A stretch of DNA of 64,000 nucleotides from Candidatus Obscuribacterales bacterium (lineage in GTDB: Bacteria; Cyanobacteriota; Vampirovibrionia; Obscuribacterales; Obscuribacteraceae): contig JACKCM010000008.1 in assembly GCA_020634035.1 (NCBI GenBank), positions 248,001 through 312,000 of the forward strand, written 5' to 3'. Both the position numbers and the translations under genes were made by a program. The notes under the pieces were generated by a model that saw only the letters and a list, made by a program, of their open reading frames with translations, had not been told where the DNA came from and did no database searches. Each line of letters starts with the position of its first letter. The first letter of the stretch is position 1. This document shows positions 42,559 to 52,822 of the stretch, in pieces.

Positions 42559-43767
42559 TTAATTGAGCTGATCTAAAGAGTCCTTGAAGCTCTGGGCGTT
42601 TTGAATAGCCGATTCTCTATCCTCTCCCCAGGCGACCAGGTGACCCATTTTTCTGCCCGGTCTGGCGCTCAACTTGCCGTAGAGTACGACTTCGGCCACA
42701 TTGGCATGGTCGGCGAGAAAACTCATATCTAAATCGGCCGGAGAGTCGTTTTTATAACTGTCACCGAGGATATTGATCATGCAATGGGTGTTCTTCGAAT
42801 TGCAAGACAGGTCGGTGAGCGGAATCTCAAGAAGAATACGGGCCAGCGCGTCGAACTGGCTCATATGGCAGGCGTTTCTGGTGATATGACCCGAATTATG
42901 CGGGCGGGGAGCAAATTCGTTTATATAAATCAGATAGTCACCGCAAACGGTGCCGGACACTTCTTGCTTCTTCTCCTGGTCGGAGAGCCTGGAAAGAAAG
43001 AATTCTGTGGTCAAAAGTCCCTGGACGTCGAGGGCAAGAGCAGCCTCTTCGGCTATCTCTTTGACTTTATTCCGGACCGCCACAGGAACACCGGCAGGCA
43101 CGATGGTTTTATCTAATATATGATTGCGATGATGATTCTCGAAAACCGGAAAGGTTGAAATTTTACCGTTCAGCTCCCGGGCTACGATACAGCTCACTTC
43201 GTCACTGACAGTTATAAACTCTTCTAAAATCGCCGAAAAAGGCTGGTCATCTTTAACCAGCTCTTTCAGGTTGGTGATGGTCTCGGCAAGCTCTTGCTTC
43301 GAGCGAACCAGATATTGACCCTTGCCGTCATAGCCGCCCCGGGCTGTCTTTATGACAAAAGGCAGCGGAAATGTTTTGGTCGTCTCTTCAAGCTCATGGA
43401 TATCTTCAACGGTGGCGAAGCGCACATGAGGTAGTCGATTCTCTTTCAGAAAACGCTTTTCACTGATTCTGTTTTGGGTAATTGCAAGCAGGTCGAGCCC
43501 TGGATAAATAGGGCTGATTTGCGCTAGCGGGCGCAGCGGCGCACATTCGACATTCTCGAATTCATAGGTGACGATATCTGCAGCTCGGACAAACTCTTCT
43601 ATCAGGGCATAGTCCGTCCAGGAGCCGTTATAGGCTTTTGCCGCGTGGCGGCAAAGAGGAGCTGATGGATCCGGGTCATAGACAATAACGTCTGCGCCGC
43701 ATGTATAGATGCTATTAGCCAGCATCAGACCCAGTTGTCCGCCACCAAGGATTCCTACAGTTTTCAC
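42559..43767 (-). CDS. purK: N5-carboxyaminoimidazole ribonucleotide synthase
   Basis: ATP-grasp enzyme that makes N5-CAIR from AIR, bicarbonate and ATP. The N-terminal GGGQLGLMLA, the VTYEFENV segment, the ATP-grasp KTARGGYDGKGQ and the metal-site EFAPRPHNSGH are present; 402 aa is a little longer than the usual 350-390. The start is GTG at 43767 with GGAG nine bases upstream. Together with purE (16 bp upstream) it gives the bacterial two-step route to CAIR. Last purine gene of the operon. Confidence 0.95.
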   Translation of the reverse strand: MKTVGILGGGQLGLMLANSIYTCGADVIVYDPDPSAPLCRHAAKAYNGSWTDYALIEEFVRAADIVTYEFENVECAPLRPLAQISPIYPGLDLLAITQNRISEKRFLKENRLPHVRFATVEDIHELEETTKTFPLPFVIKTARGGYDGKGQYLVRSKQELAETITNLKELVKDDQPFSAILEEFITVSDEVSCIVARELNGKISTFPVFENHHRNHILDKTIVPAGVPVAVRNKVKEIAEEAALALDVQGLLTTEFFLSRLSDQEKKQEVSGTVCGDYLIYINEFAPRPHNSGHITRNACHMSQFDALARILLEIPLTDLSCNSKNTHCMINILGDSYKNDSPADLDMSFLADHANVAEVVLYGKLSARPGRKMGHLVAWGEDRESAIQNAQSFKDSLDQLN

Positions 43768-43783
43768 CGAGATCGTCTCCAGT

Positions 43784-44305
43784 CTATTCGCTTAATAGCA
43801 AAGCCTGTACTGTTTGATTGCCTTCAAGGGCGGTCTTGGCCTGTTTGCTTGTGTATTCGTCCAGTCTTTTTGCCAGTGCTTGATCTTCCAGGGCTAAAAG
43901 ACGAAGGGCGAAGAGGGCGGCGTTCTTTGCTCCGCTTTCACCGATGGCGAAAGTGGCTGTGGGAACACCGCCCGGCATTTGCACAATGGAGAGAAGGCTG
44001 TCTAGCCCGTTAAGAGCCCGAGATTTTACCGGCACTCCCAGCACCGGCAATGGTGTCATGGCTGAAACCATTCCCGGCAAATGGGCGGCACCGCCGGCTC
44101 CGGCGATGATACACTTCAGTCCGCGCTCTCGCGCGCTCTCAGCGTATTCGTACATCCGTTTCGGAGTGCGATGAGCGCTCACTACTTCGATTTCATACGG
44201 GATAGCAAAATCCCGCAGAATTTTTTCGGCTTCCTTCATGGTCTCGTAGTCAGAGCTGCTTCCCATGATGATGCCGACCAGTATCCGGGTGCCTTTCTCT
44301 TTCAT
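43784..44305 (-). CDS. purE: N5-carboxyaminoimidazole ribonucleotide mutase
   Basis: Converts N5-CAIR to CAIR. The class I PurE signatures are intact: GSSSDYETM near residue 16, SAHRTPKRM near 44 (with the catalytic His) and AGAGGAAHLPGM near 69. At 173 aa the length is typical. Because purK is next door, this is the mutase type rather than the AIR-carboxylase type of PurE. It sits 40 bp downstream of purH and 16 bp upstream of purK. Confidence 0.96.
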   Translation of the reverse strand: MKEKGTRILVGIIMGSSSDYETMKEAEKILRDFAIPYEIEVVSAHRTPKRMYEYAESARERGLKCIIAGAGGAAHLPGMVSAMTPLPVLGVPVKSRALNGLDSLLSIVQMPGGVPTATFAIGESGAKNAALFALRLLALEDQALAKRLDEYTSKQAKTALEGNQTVQALLLSE

Positions 44306-44345
44306 GCCTGCCTCTTCCTTCTCTTCTTCCTTCTAATCTGGTCAA

Positions 44346-45923
44346 TTAGTGTTTGAAGCAACGTTGACCGGTGAGCAGCATTGTGATGTTGTGCTCCTTG
44401 CAGGCTTCTATTACCTCTTTGTCCTTGATACTGCCGCCGGGCTGTACAATTACCGAGATGCCCGCTTTGGCCGCGGCTTCGATATTGTCGGTAGCCGGGA
44501 AGAACGCATCGCTGGCGAGAACCGCACCACGAGCCGCCTCTCCTGCCTGGGCAAGAGCTATGTTGACACTTGCTATGCGGCTTGTCTGACCGATGCCGAA
44601 GCCCAGAGATTGACCGTCTTTGGCAATGAAAATAGCGTTGGAGGTCAGGTGCCGGACCACGCTCCAGGCGAAACGAATATCACCTAGCAAAGCATCGTTT
44701 TTCTCGCCGGAGACACATTCGAATTCATCTGCGTTCACAGCAGGTGCTTCGGCGCGTTCCAGAATCCAACCGAAGTCCTGAAGGTCTTTGGCATGCCACA
44801 ATTCTTCGTCCCGGGCTCTGAGCAGATGGGGAGCCAGTTCGAGTACCCGCACGTTTTTCTTCTTCTTAAGAAGAGCCATCGCTTCATCGCTAAAAGAAGG
44901 CGCTGCCACGATTTCGACAAAGCCCTGGAGTATCTTCTCGGTCAGGGGTGCTTCCAGCTTTTCGGTAAATCCGAAAATTCCGCCGAAGGCCGAGACAGGA
45001 TCGGTTTCGTAGGCTTTATCCAGCGCTTCGGCCAGGGTCTTGCCCACAGCCACACCGCAAGGGTTGTTGTGTTTGATGATACATACCGCCGGTGAGACCA
45101 GGTCTCTTAGAATCGAGACAAGGGCATAGGTGTCGACAATATTGTTCGAAGACATCTCTTTGCCTTGCAGTTGATTGAAAGGCGGAAACTTGAGCGCTCC
45201 TTCATCTCCGTTACTTGATTGAACGTTGTTCATGTACCAGACTGCGGATTGATGAGGGTTTTCTCCATAGCGCAAAGTCATGTGTTCTTTAAGTCTGAGA
45301 TCAACATTGCTCGGCAAGCTGGTTCTTTTGTCGCCTTTGTCTTCGCCAAGATTGCCTTTTAGATAAGTGCTGATTGCCGTATCGTAGCTCATGGTGCGGC
45401 TGAAAGCGTCGTAGGCGAGTTTGCGACGAAAGTCTTTAGAAAGTTTGCCTTCTTGTTCGTATTCTGAAAGCAGGCTTTCATATTGAGCCGGATCGGAGAG
45501 AATCGCCACCCGGTTGAAATTCTTTGCTGCGGCTCTGATCAGGGCGACTCCGCCAATGTCTATTTGTTCGATCATGGCGTCTTCGGCAAGACCTTCTTTG
45601 AGTTTTTTCTCAAACGGATAGAGGTTGACGATGACCAGGCCAAGTTCGTCGATTTTAAGATCGGCCAGGCAGTCTTTATCCTCTTTTAAATCTCTGGAGA
45701 GAATGCCTGCAAAGACTCTGGGATGGAGGGTCTTGACTCGTCCACCAAGAATCTCGGGAAAGTCGGTTACTTCTTCGACTTTCTTGCATTCGACCCCGAG
45801 CTCGCTCAGATATTTGGCGGTGCTGGTGGTGGCGATAAATTTATAGCCGTGTTTGTTTTGCAGGTCGCGGGCCAGTTTGTCGAGACCTGTTTTGTCCGAT
45901 ACGCTAACCAGTGCTGTAGGCAT
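44346..45923 (-). CDS. purH: Bifunctional AICAR transformylase/IMP cyclohydrolase
   Basis: Performs the last two steps to IMP. The N-terminal cyclohydrolase domain has SVSDKTGL and the HPRVFAGIL region; the C-terminal transformylase has LRYGENPHQ and the KHNNPCG catalytic motif (Lys-His). Length of 525 aa is typical. The start is the ATG at 45923, five bases after a strong AAGGAGGGG; a TTG at 45938 would overlap that site. It lies in the operon between purM and purE. Confidence 0.97.
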   Translation of the reverse strand: MPTALVSVSDKTGLDKLARDLQNKHGYKFIATTSTAKYLSELGVECKKVEEVTDFPEILGGRVKTLHPRVFAGILSRDLKEDKDCLADLKIDELGLVIVNLYPFEKKLKEGLAEDAMIEQIDIGGVALIRAAAKNFNRVAILSDPAQYESLLSEYEQEGKLSKDFRRKLAYDAFSRTMSYDTAISTYLKGNLGEDKGDKRTSLPSNVDLRLKEHMTLRYGENPHQSAVWYMNNVQSSNGDEGALKFPPFNQLQGKEMSSNNIVDTYALVSILRDLVSPAVCIIKHNNPCGVAVGKTLAEALDKAYETDPVSAFGGIFGFTEKLEAPLTEKILQGFVEIVAAPSFSDEAMALLKKKKNVRVLELAPHLLRARDEELWHAKDLQDFGWILERAEAPAVNADEFECVSGEKNDALLGDIRFAWSVVRHLTSNAIFIAKDGQSLGFGIGQTSRIASVNIALAQAGEAARGAVLASDAFFPATDNIEAAAKAGISVIVQPGGSIKDKEVIEACKEHNITMLLTGQRCFKH

Positions 45924-45975
45924 TTTCCCCTCCTTCAAAAGGAATTAAGTGTTGCATAGTGGTCGATTGTGCTTT

Positions 45976-47013
45976 TTATGTAGCTTTGGTGTGGATGAAT
46001 ATCTCTCCTTCCGCTCCCGGAGCGTTTCGAATGATAAGAGCCGGCCCGTCGGCAGTAACCTCTCCTATCTCCATGGCTTCGAAATCACAGGCTTTGAAGA
46101 TAGATATGATGTGCTCGACCTCTTCAGCGTCAGCCATTACACAAAGGCCGACTCCCATATTGAAAGTCTTATACATCTCTTCTATTTCGATTGTGGTGCC
46201 GAGGTGTTTGAATATTTCTGGCACCGGCAGATGTTTGTCGATTACATAACCGAGAGCTTCTTTCGGTCTGGTTATATTGGTCCAGCCACCACCGGTAATA
46301 TGAGCAAGTCCTTTGATTATTCCCGGGTACTCGCTGAATATCCGCACTACTGGCTTAGTGTAGATAGCCGTAGGGGTCAGCATCTCAGCTCTTAGAGGAG
46401 AGTCTTCTTTAATCAGCTTTCGAGCTAGAGAAAGACCGTTGGAGTGAATGCCGGTGGAGGAGACACCGATGATTCTCTCTCCACCTTTGAGTTCGTCTCC
46501 GGTGATCAAAGAATCTCTTTTTACCGTCCCGACCGCGAATCCGGCCAGATCGAAATGTCCTTTGTCATAGAGGTCAGGCATCTCTGCCGTCTCGCCGCCG
46601 ACAAGCAGCATAGAAGCCCGGTCGCAGCCTTCGATAATTCCTTCCATAAGCAGATCTGAAACGCGCTCATCTAAAGCGCCCATGGCGTAATAATCGAGAA
46701 ACACCGATGGGGTAGCGCCGACACAGAGCAGGTCGTTGACACACATGGCGACCAGGTCTATGCCTATTGTGTCATAACGATCTTGTTCGATAGCAAGTAG
46801 CAATTTGGTGCCGACACCATCGGTGGAGAGGGCCACTGCCGAGTCACCTTGAATCGGATAGACCGAGGCATAACCGCCGGATCCCCGCCAGAGTCTTCGG
46901 TGTCCATCCCTGCGGGCAGAGACTTTGAGCCTGGTCAGAAAGGACTCGGCCTTATGAATGTCTACTCCGGCCTGGGCATAAGAGCTCGGTTTTGATTTGG
47001 ATTCAGATTCCAT
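45976..47013 (-). CDS. purM: Phosphoribosylformylglycinamidine cyclo-ligase (AIR synthetase)
   Basis: Closes the imidazole ring, turning FGAM into AIR with ATP. Core motifs SYAQAGVDI near residue 11, STDGVGTKLLLA (~63-74) and GIDLVAMCVNDLLCVGA (the PurM/PurL-superfamily metal site) are present, with 345 aa being normal. It starts at the ATG at 47013, 3 bp after the purQ stop. Confidence 0.96.
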   Translation of the reverse strand: MESESKSKPSSYAQAGVDIHKAESFLTRLKVSARRDGHRRLWRGSGGYASVYPIQGDSAVALSTDGVGTKLLLAIEQDRYDTIGIDLVAMCVNDLLCVGATPSVFLDYYAMGALDERVSDLLMEGIIEGCDRASMLLVGGETAEMPDLYDKGHFDLAGFAVGTVKRDSLITGDELKGGERIIGVSSTGIHSNGLSLARKLIKEDSPLRAEMLTPTAIYTKPVVRIFSEYPGIIKGLAHITGGGWTNITRPKEALGYVIDKHLPVPEIFKHLGTTIEIEEMYKTFNMGVGLCVMADAEEVEHIISIFKACDFEAMEIGEVTADGPALIIRNAPGAEGEIFIHTKAT

Positions 47014-47016
47014 TTA

Positions 47017-47820
47017 TCAAAGTACCTCCGTCATCTTTCTTGCGTTCATCAGTATTCTCAAGCCCTGGGGAGCTTCTTCTTCCGGTAGATTGCCCGCTTT
47101 TTCTTTTTGAAACAGCGCTGGATTGTCAAGTTTCATCGAAGTCCAGGCCGGATGATGGGTCCAGCGCACAAAGGCTTCCGGGTGCGGCATCATACCCAGG
47201 ACATTGCCCCGGCTATTTTTTAGTGCGGCAATCTTTTCGAAGCTGCCGTTTATATCTCTGTCATAGACGAGGGCAGAATTACCGAGAATATCCTTCTTCA
47301 ACTCGGCAGGCACAGCGAGGCGACCTTCACCATGGCGAATCGGTAGTTGGAAGTGAGTCAGACCCTCAAAGAAACCATTATTGCTTGTACGGCTTGCTGG
47401 AGGCACCGTCAACTCTACCCAGGTATTGATGAAATGGTGATTTGCGTTGCTCAACAGACTGACGGTATTTTTGCCGTCTTCAGTCGATTCGGGCAGCAAG
47501 CCCATTTGCACGAGGGCCTGGAAGCCGTTACAGATTCCGAGCACCAGTCTGCCCGATTCGATGAATTTTTCAAGGCGTTGCCGCACTCTTTCCTGGAGCT
47601 TGATCGCGAGCACCTTGCCGCTTTCAATTTCATCGCCGAAAGAGAAACCACCAGGTAGAACCAGAAAAGAACAGTGGTCGAGGACAGAGGGATCTTCAAT
47701 CAGGCGGGATACATGAATAAGTTCAGGATTGAACCCGGCCAGCCTGAGCGCGTGGGCTGTCTCGAACTCGCAGTTAATGCCGTCCCCCATGAGCACCAGT
47801 GCTTTATCTTTGCCTTTCAT
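47017..47820 (-). CDS. purQ: FGAM synthase glutaminase subunit
   Basis: Class I glutamine amidotransferase that feeds ammonia to PurL. Visible: LPGGFSFGDEI (~54-64), the nucleophile Cys in LGICNGFQ near 96-103 and the His/Glu pair in MMPHPEAF near 230. At 267 aa it is longer than the ~227-aa PurQ of Bacillus and matches the longer type found with large or PurSL-type PurL. It lies 45 bp downstream of purL. Confidence 0.94.
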   Translation of the reverse strand: MKGKDKALVLMGDGINCEFETAHALRLAGFNPELIHVSRLIEDPSVLDHCSFLVLPGGFSFGDEIESGKVLAIKLQERVRQRLEKFIESGRLVLGICNGFQALVQMGLLPESTEDGKNTVSLLSNANHHFINTWVELTVPPASRTSNNGFFEGLTHFQLPIRHGEGRLAVPAELKKDILGNSALVYDRDINGSFEKIAALKNSRGNVLGMMPHPEAFVRWTHHPAWTSMKLDNPALFQKEKAGNLPEEEAPQGLRILMNARKMTEVL

Positions 47821-47865
47821 ATTTCTGCTTTCATCCTCGGTAGCCTCAGTTGGTTGATTGGTCGA

Positions 47866-50800
47866 TCAATTGAAGGGCAGACCTTTGCGCCAGGCTCCGG
47901 TCAGATTCTCTCTGGCTGTATCGATAACTTCTTTGCCGGATAAACCTGCCTTAAATCTGCTTTCGGCTGTAACGCGGCCGAGCAAGACTTGATCTTTGCC
48001 AAATAATTGTTCGAACTGTTCTCTCTTCTCTTTCCTTATCTCCACCAGAATACGACCAGGACCTTCGGCGAAGAGAAGGAAGTTTTGATCATCTCTATGC
48101 TCTCTTTCGGCAAGGGCATCCAGTTGAATCTCGGCACCGCATTCGCTACCAATCACCATCTCGGCCAGGGCCACCGCCAGTCCACCTTCCGATAGATCAT
48201 GGGCGGCTGTCACCAGTCCCTCTTTGATCGCTAGATGAAGCTTGCCATAGAGAGCCGGTGCCGCTTCCAGATCGAGGGAGGGCAATTTCTCGTCACCGTC
48301 ACCATAGAGCTCTTGCCAGTGGGAGCCGGTCAGAGACTGCTCTCCAGCTACCAGCAAATAGATGGCATTATCTGCTTGCTTCAACTCGGATGAGATACAA
48401 TCACCGACGTCTTCTACTCGGGCGATGGCCGATACTAAAAGAGTCGGCGGAATCGAAAGTCTAAGCACGCCGTCATCGAAGTCGTTTTTCATGCTGTCTT
48501 TGCCCGAGATCAAAGGCGCTGTGAAAGCAAGGCAAGCTTCATATAAACCCTGACAGGCTCTTACCAGCTGACCCAGTTTGTAATCTCCATCATGATTGCG
48601 CTCCGAGAGCACCGGGTCGGGCCAGCAGAAGTTGTCCAACAAGCTGAAGCTTCGGGGATCGGCACCGACACAGACACCGTTTCGAATCGCTTCGTCCACA
48701 GCCATAATCGCCATTAAATGCGGATCGAGCTCGCTCCACTGGGGGGTAAGACCGTTCGATACAACAAGACCTGTCCGGCTGGTGAGCACCGGCAGAATTA
48801 CGGCGGCATCGCAAGGGGCTTGCTGGGCTGCGCCCATAAACTGTTTGATTACGCTTTTGCCCTGTACTTCGTGGTCATACTGGCGAACTATTTTTTCGCG
48901 GCTCGATATATTCTCATGGCCGAGGAGTTCGAGCAACATCGTCTTACAGCTGTCTGTAGTTTGTTGTCCGGATGTTCTGGTGGCAAGAGCGGTAGGATAC
49001 CATGTAGCCTCTAATTCAAGCGGTGGTAGCCCGCCATGGAGAAATTCCAGCTCCAGGGCAGCGACACATTCACCGCCGCGCATCACCTCGAAACTGCCAC
49101 CATCATGGAAGTGACCAATATCCGAGACCTCTACTTGATAGTGAGAGGCCAGCTCCATCAGTTCATCGACCCGGCTGGAGCTAAGGGTCATGCGTTCTTG
49201 AGATTCTGAGATCACTATCTCCCAGTCGTCGAGACCCGGGTATTTGAGGGGCACTTTGTCGAGATCGATGGTGGCGCCATTGGTGATCGTGGCCATCTCG
49301 CCCACCGAAGACGACAGCCCGCCAGCTCCGTTATCTGTCAGTCCGCTGATCAAGCCCTTTTCCTGAGCTGCCATTACAAAGTCTATAACTCTTTTCTGGG
49401 TAAAAGGATCGCCTATCTGTACCGCTGTCACCGGCGAGCCCTCGTGCAGAGATTCTGAAGAGAATGTCGCTCCGTGAATTCCGTCCTTGCCTACTCGTCC
49501 TCCGACCATAAGAATGCGGTCGTTGACGACTGTGTGTTTGAAGACATGATCTAATCCGTGCAACTTGAGAGGCAATACACCGCCGGTTCCGCAAAAGACC
49601 AGGGGTTTGGCTCGATAGCCGTCATGGAAATGAACCGCTCCGTTAACGGTGGGGATGCCGCTTTTGTTGCCGCCGTCCTCCACACCTTTGCGAACTCCTT
49701 TTGGAATAGTCTCAGCCGGCAACAACTTGGGTCGTTGCGGTTGCTCTTTAGCCGGGGATGCGAAACAGAATATGTCGGTGTTGAAGATTGGTCTGGCACC
49801 AAGACCGGTGCCGAGAATATCTCGGTTGACTCCCAGGATGCCGGTGAGCGCACCGCCGTATGGCTCCAGGGCCGAAGGAGAGTTGTGGGTCTCTACTTTG
49901 AAGCAGACACCGGTTTCGTCGTCCCATTTGACAATGCCCGAATTGTCTTCGAAGACTGAAAGCAGGTCTTGTCTAACCGGTCTCAATTTTTTTGTGGCGC
50001 CTTTTATATAGGTCTTGTAGAGGCTGTTAATAGATTGATGATAAGCCGGCTTCTCGCCTTTTGCTTTTCTCTCTACATAGTTTATTTTGGCGTTGAATAT
50101 TTTGTGTTTACAGTGTTCCGACCAGGTCTGGGCGATTATTTCGAGTTCTACGTCGGTGGGATCTTCGGGCATACCCCGCTCTTTTCTTAGCTGGCGATGC
50201 TTCTTGTTTTTGTAATGAGAGCGCACCACTTTCATCTCGTCCAGGCTGAGGGCGAGCAATCTATTGCGACTGAGGTCGATCAGCTGATCGTCATCCAGAT
50301 CAAGCGGTATTATCTCGGGTTTGCGACGGGCGTTCAGGCTGACTGAAGGAAATGCCAGCAGGCTCTCGGCCTTCGGGGGCTCCGATTTTAGATCGTAGAC
50401 ATGGAAGCTCTCCACCAGGGGGTGGTAGAGACTGTAGGCGGCTTGTTCTCGGATTCCTTCCAGACTATTTACCGACCAGGCCTCCAGCTCTTCTACGCCG
50501 ATTAAATAGGTTGCGCCGGAGGCGACCTCTACCGTAGAAGAGATGCCGGTCAGACCCAGAGCTTCTTCAATAGTGTTGGAGAGGTTGTCGGTTACACCGG
50601 GTTGGAATTGTTTTTCGGCCCAGAAGAGATAGCCCTCTTCTTTCCATTGGTCGAGCCAGGTCAGTCTTTCTTGATTGGGAGCAAGCAGGGCTTTCTGGTG
50701 GGTGCTGTCGACCAGGACCTTTATCAGCGCCTCTTCAAGCTCTTTTCGGTTGACTATTTGTTGATCGTATCGTATCCAATAAGTCGGCAGGGTTTTACCT

Positions 50801-50901
50801 TCGCCAAGGACCGCCAGACAGAGAATGCTGCTGTCTTCTTTTGCTAAGCCAGATTTTTTCTGGTTTTGATCCAACTCTTGATCGTGTGTGCTCTGGGTCA
50901 T
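47866..50901 (-). CDS. purL: FGAM synthase, long PurL (PurSL-like)
   Basis: ATP-dependent synthetase that makes FGAM from FGAR and glutamine-derived ammonia. At 1011 aa it lies between the small Bacillus PurL (~740) and the single-chain enterobacterial PurL (~1290); glutaminase is supplied by purQ. The N-terminal ~200 residues likely hold PurS-like segments, which would explain the lack of a separate purS here; that reading is inference. Motifs include KVETHNSPSALEPYGGA (the metal/ATP loop), GIHGATFSSES and DLSEGGLAVALAEM. The ATG at 50901 overlaps the purN stop as ATGA. Confidence 0.94.
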   Translation of the reverse strand: MTQSTHDQELDQNQKKSGLAKEDSSILCLAVLGEGKTLPTYWIRYDQQIVNRKELEEALIKVLVDSTHQKALLAPNQERLTWLDQWKEEGYLFWAEKQFQPGVTDNLSNTIEEALGLTGISSTVEVASGATYLIGVEELEAWSVNSLEGIREQAAYSLYHPLVESFHVYDLKSEPPKAESLLAFPSVSLNARRKPEIIPLDLDDDQLIDLSRNRLLALSLDEMKVVRSHYKNKKHRQLRKERGMPEDPTDVELEIIAQTWSEHCKHKIFNAKINYVERKAKGEKPAYHQSINSLYKTYIKGATKKLRPVRQDLLSVFEDNSGIVKWDDETGVCFKVETHNSPSALEPYGGALTGILGVNRDILGTGLGARPIFNTDIFCFASPAKEQPQRPKLLPAETIPKGVRKGVEDGGNKSGIPTVNGAVHFHDGYRAKPLVFCGTGGVLPLKLHGLDHVFKHTVVNDRILMVGGRVGKDGIHGATFSSESLHEGSPVTAVQIGDPFTQKRVIDFVMAAQEKGLISGLTDNGAGGLSSSVGEMATITNGATIDLDKVPLKYPGLDDWEIVISESQERMTLSSSRVDELMELASHYQVEVSDIGHFHDGGSFEVMRGGECVAALELEFLHGGLPPLELEATWYPTALATRTSGQQTTDSCKTMLLELLGHENISSREKIVRQYDHEVQGKSVIKQFMGAAQQAPCDAAVILPVLTSRTGLVVSNGLTPQWSELDPHLMAIMAVDEAIRNGVCVGADPRSFSLLDNFCWPDPVLSERNHDGDYKLGQLVRACQGLYEACLAFTAPLISGKDSMKNDFDDGVLRLSIPPTLLVSAIARVEDVGDCISSELKQADNAIYLLVAGEQSLTGSHWQELYGDGDEKLPSLDLEAAPALYGKLHLAIKEGLVTAAHDLSEGGLAVALAEMVIGSECGAEIQLDALAEREHRDDQNFLLFAEGPGRILVEIRKEKREQFEQLFGKDQVLLGRVTAESRFKAGLSGKEVIDTARENLTGAWRKGLPFN

Positions 50902-51542
50902 TTCTTCACCGTCTTCTCTCGGTTTCTCTGTTCGGGTTTAATTAGATTGAGGTCTTCGATACCGCTTTCGGCGATTTGTCGGAGGACGCTGGGATATAGC
51001 GAGTGCTCTACCGATAGACCGCGGGCACAGAAGCTATCCAGGGTGTCCTCGGCAAAGCGAGGGAAGGGCACCTGGGCGAGAATCGGTCCGTGATCTACTT
51101 TCTCGTCCACAAGATGCACCGTCACGCCGGATACCTTGACACCATAGTTGAAGGCTTCTTCATAGCCGTTGATACCAGGAAAAGCTGGTAACAGTGAAGG
51201 ATGGATATTTATAACTCTGAAATAACCGTCTTTATGTTTGAAGGCTTTGAGAAAATGAGAGCTTAAAACCCTCATATAGCCTGCTAAAACGATATAGTCG
51301 ATGGAGAGATCTTTGAGATGCTCCAGTACTTTCTCTTCATGTTCACGGCGCTTCAGGCCTTTGTGCGAAAGGGCGAAAGTCTCGATGCCGTGCTGGGCTG
51401 CGATGGTCAGCGCCTGTGCCTCCGGGTCATTGGAGATCACCCGAACGATTTCGGCGTCTAGATCGCCATCTTCGACTGCCTGAATGATGGCGTTCAGGTT
51501 GGAGCCTCGACCCGATACGAATACGGCTATTTTGATCGACAC
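50898..51542 (-). CDS. purN: Phosphoribosylglycinamide formyltransferase (GAR transformylase)
   Basis: Transfers a formyl group from 10-formyl-THF to GAR. Present are VSGRGSNL near the N-terminus, INIHPSLLPAFPG (with catalytic Asn and His) and the late HLVDEKVDHGPI (catalytic Asp). I place the start at GTG 51542 (214 aa) because GGAGGG lies ten bases upstream; a TTG at 51560 would run through that site. This leaves a 16-bp overlap with the end of purD. The stop overlaps the purL start. Confidence 0.95.
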   Translation of the reverse strand: MSIKIAVFVSGRGSNLNAIIQAVEDGDLDAEIVRVISNDPEAQALTIAAQHGIETFALSHKGLKRREHEEKVLEHLKDLSIDYIVLAGYMRVLSSHFLKAFKHKDGYFRVINIHPSLLPAFPGINGYEEAFNYGVKVSGVTVHLVDEKVDHGPILAQVPFPRFAEDTLDSFCARGLSVEHSLYPSVLRQIAESGIEDLNLIKPEQRNREKTVKK

Positions 51543-52822
51543 TTGGAATTTACCCTCCAACCAATATCTTTTCGGTAGTCCATGCCTTTGAAAGTAATAG
51601 CTTCGAGGTTGCGGTAAGCGGCATCAGAAGCCTGTTCGAAGTCTTTGCCCAGTCCGGTGACAGCCAGCACCCGGCCGCCATTGGTGGCAAGCTTGCCGTC
51701 AGAGATTGCCGTACCGGCATGAAAAAGTCTGGCGTCACCGCCAATAGTGCCTATCTCTATTGCCTCGTTTTTAGATGAGGTGGCCGGATAGCCATCGTCA
51801 CAGGCCACCACGCAAAGGCTTTTCTCTTCAGTCCAATCGAGCTCTATCTCAGCAAGGCGACCTTCGCAACAGGCCATCAGGGCAGGCAGCAAGTCTGATT
51901 GCAGCCTGGGCAGCAAAGCCTGGGTCTCCGGGTCGCCGAATCGAGCGTTGAATTCGAGAACGTAAGGAACGTCGTCGGCAATCAGAATGCCGACAAAAAG
52001 CACTCCCCGGTAGCTGAAATCGCCTCGGCCAAGCGCTTCGGCCAGGGGTCTGGTGATCTGATCTTCAATTTCCGAGCGATACCGGTCATATAAAGGAACC
52101 GGGCTATAGGCTCCCATACCGCCGGTATTGGGACCGCGGTCCTCTTCGTATCTTCTTTTATGATCCTGGCAGGCTTGCATCGGCAAAAGGGTTTTGCCGT
52201 CCATGAGAAGAAAAATCGATAGCTCTTCGCCGGTCAGTCTCTCTTCGATGATTACCTGATCTCCGGATGCACCAAAGGCACGCTCGGCAAAGCACTGGTT
52301 CAAAGCTTCTTCTACCTCTTCGAGGCTAGAGCAGACAAAAACACCTTTGCCGTAGGCCAGACCATCGGCTTTTACCACCCTGGCCCATTCATTGTGCCGG
52401 GCAAACGCCAGGGCTTCCTCTTTTGCTGTGAACAGTCCGTATCGGGCCGTGGGAATGCCGAGCTTCCGCATCACCTCTTTGGCGTGGGACTTGCTCCATT
52501 CTAACCTGGCTTGTTCCTTTGTCGGACCGAATACTTTGTGACCCTTCTCTTCCAGATAATCTACGATGCCGTCGGCAAGCGGATTATCCGGTCCTATGAC
52601 AATGAGATCGACCTGTTCTTTAAGGGCTGCTTCTGAAAGCAAAGCAAATTGATCCACCGCCAGGGGAAGATTCTCTACTTTTGTCTCGAGGGCGGTGCCA
52701 CCATTGCCGGGGGCACAGAAGATCTTTTCGACCATCGGACTCTCGGCAACTTTCCAGGCGAGAGCATGCTCGCGGCCGCCGCCGCCCACTATCATCACCT
52801 TCAAATCTTTTGCTTTTGTCAT
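51527..52822 (-). CDS. purD: Phosphoribosylamine--glycine ligase (GARS)
   Basis: ATP-grasp ligase joining phosphoribosylamine and glycine. The N-terminal VGGGGREHALAWK, GPDNPLADG, the ATP-grasp KADGLAYGKGVFV and EFNARFGDPETQ are all intact, and 431 aa is normal. The ATG at 52822 overlaps the purC stop as ATGA, showing translational coupling. Its 3' end overlaps purN. Confidence 0.97.
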   Translation of the reverse strand: MTKAKDLKVMIVGGGGREHALAWKVAESPMVEKIFCAPGNGGTALETKVENLPLAVDQFALLSEAALKEQVDLIVIGPDNPLADGIVDYLEEKGHKVFGPTKEQARLEWSKSHAKEVMRKLGIPTARYGLFTAKEEALAFARHNEWARVVKADGLAYGKGVFVCSSLEEVEEALNQCFAERAFGASGDQVIIEERLTGEELSIFLLMDGKTLLPMQACQDHKRRYEEDRGPNTGGMGAYSPVPLYDRYRSEIEDQITRPLAEALGRGDFSYRGVLFVGILIADDVPYVLEFNARFGDPETQALLPRLQSDLLPALMACCEGRLAEIELDWTEEKSLCVVACDDGYPATSSKNEAIEIGTIGGDARLFHAGTAISDGKLATNGGRVLAVTGLGKDFEQASDAAYRNLEAITFKGMDYRKDIGWRVNSKCRSK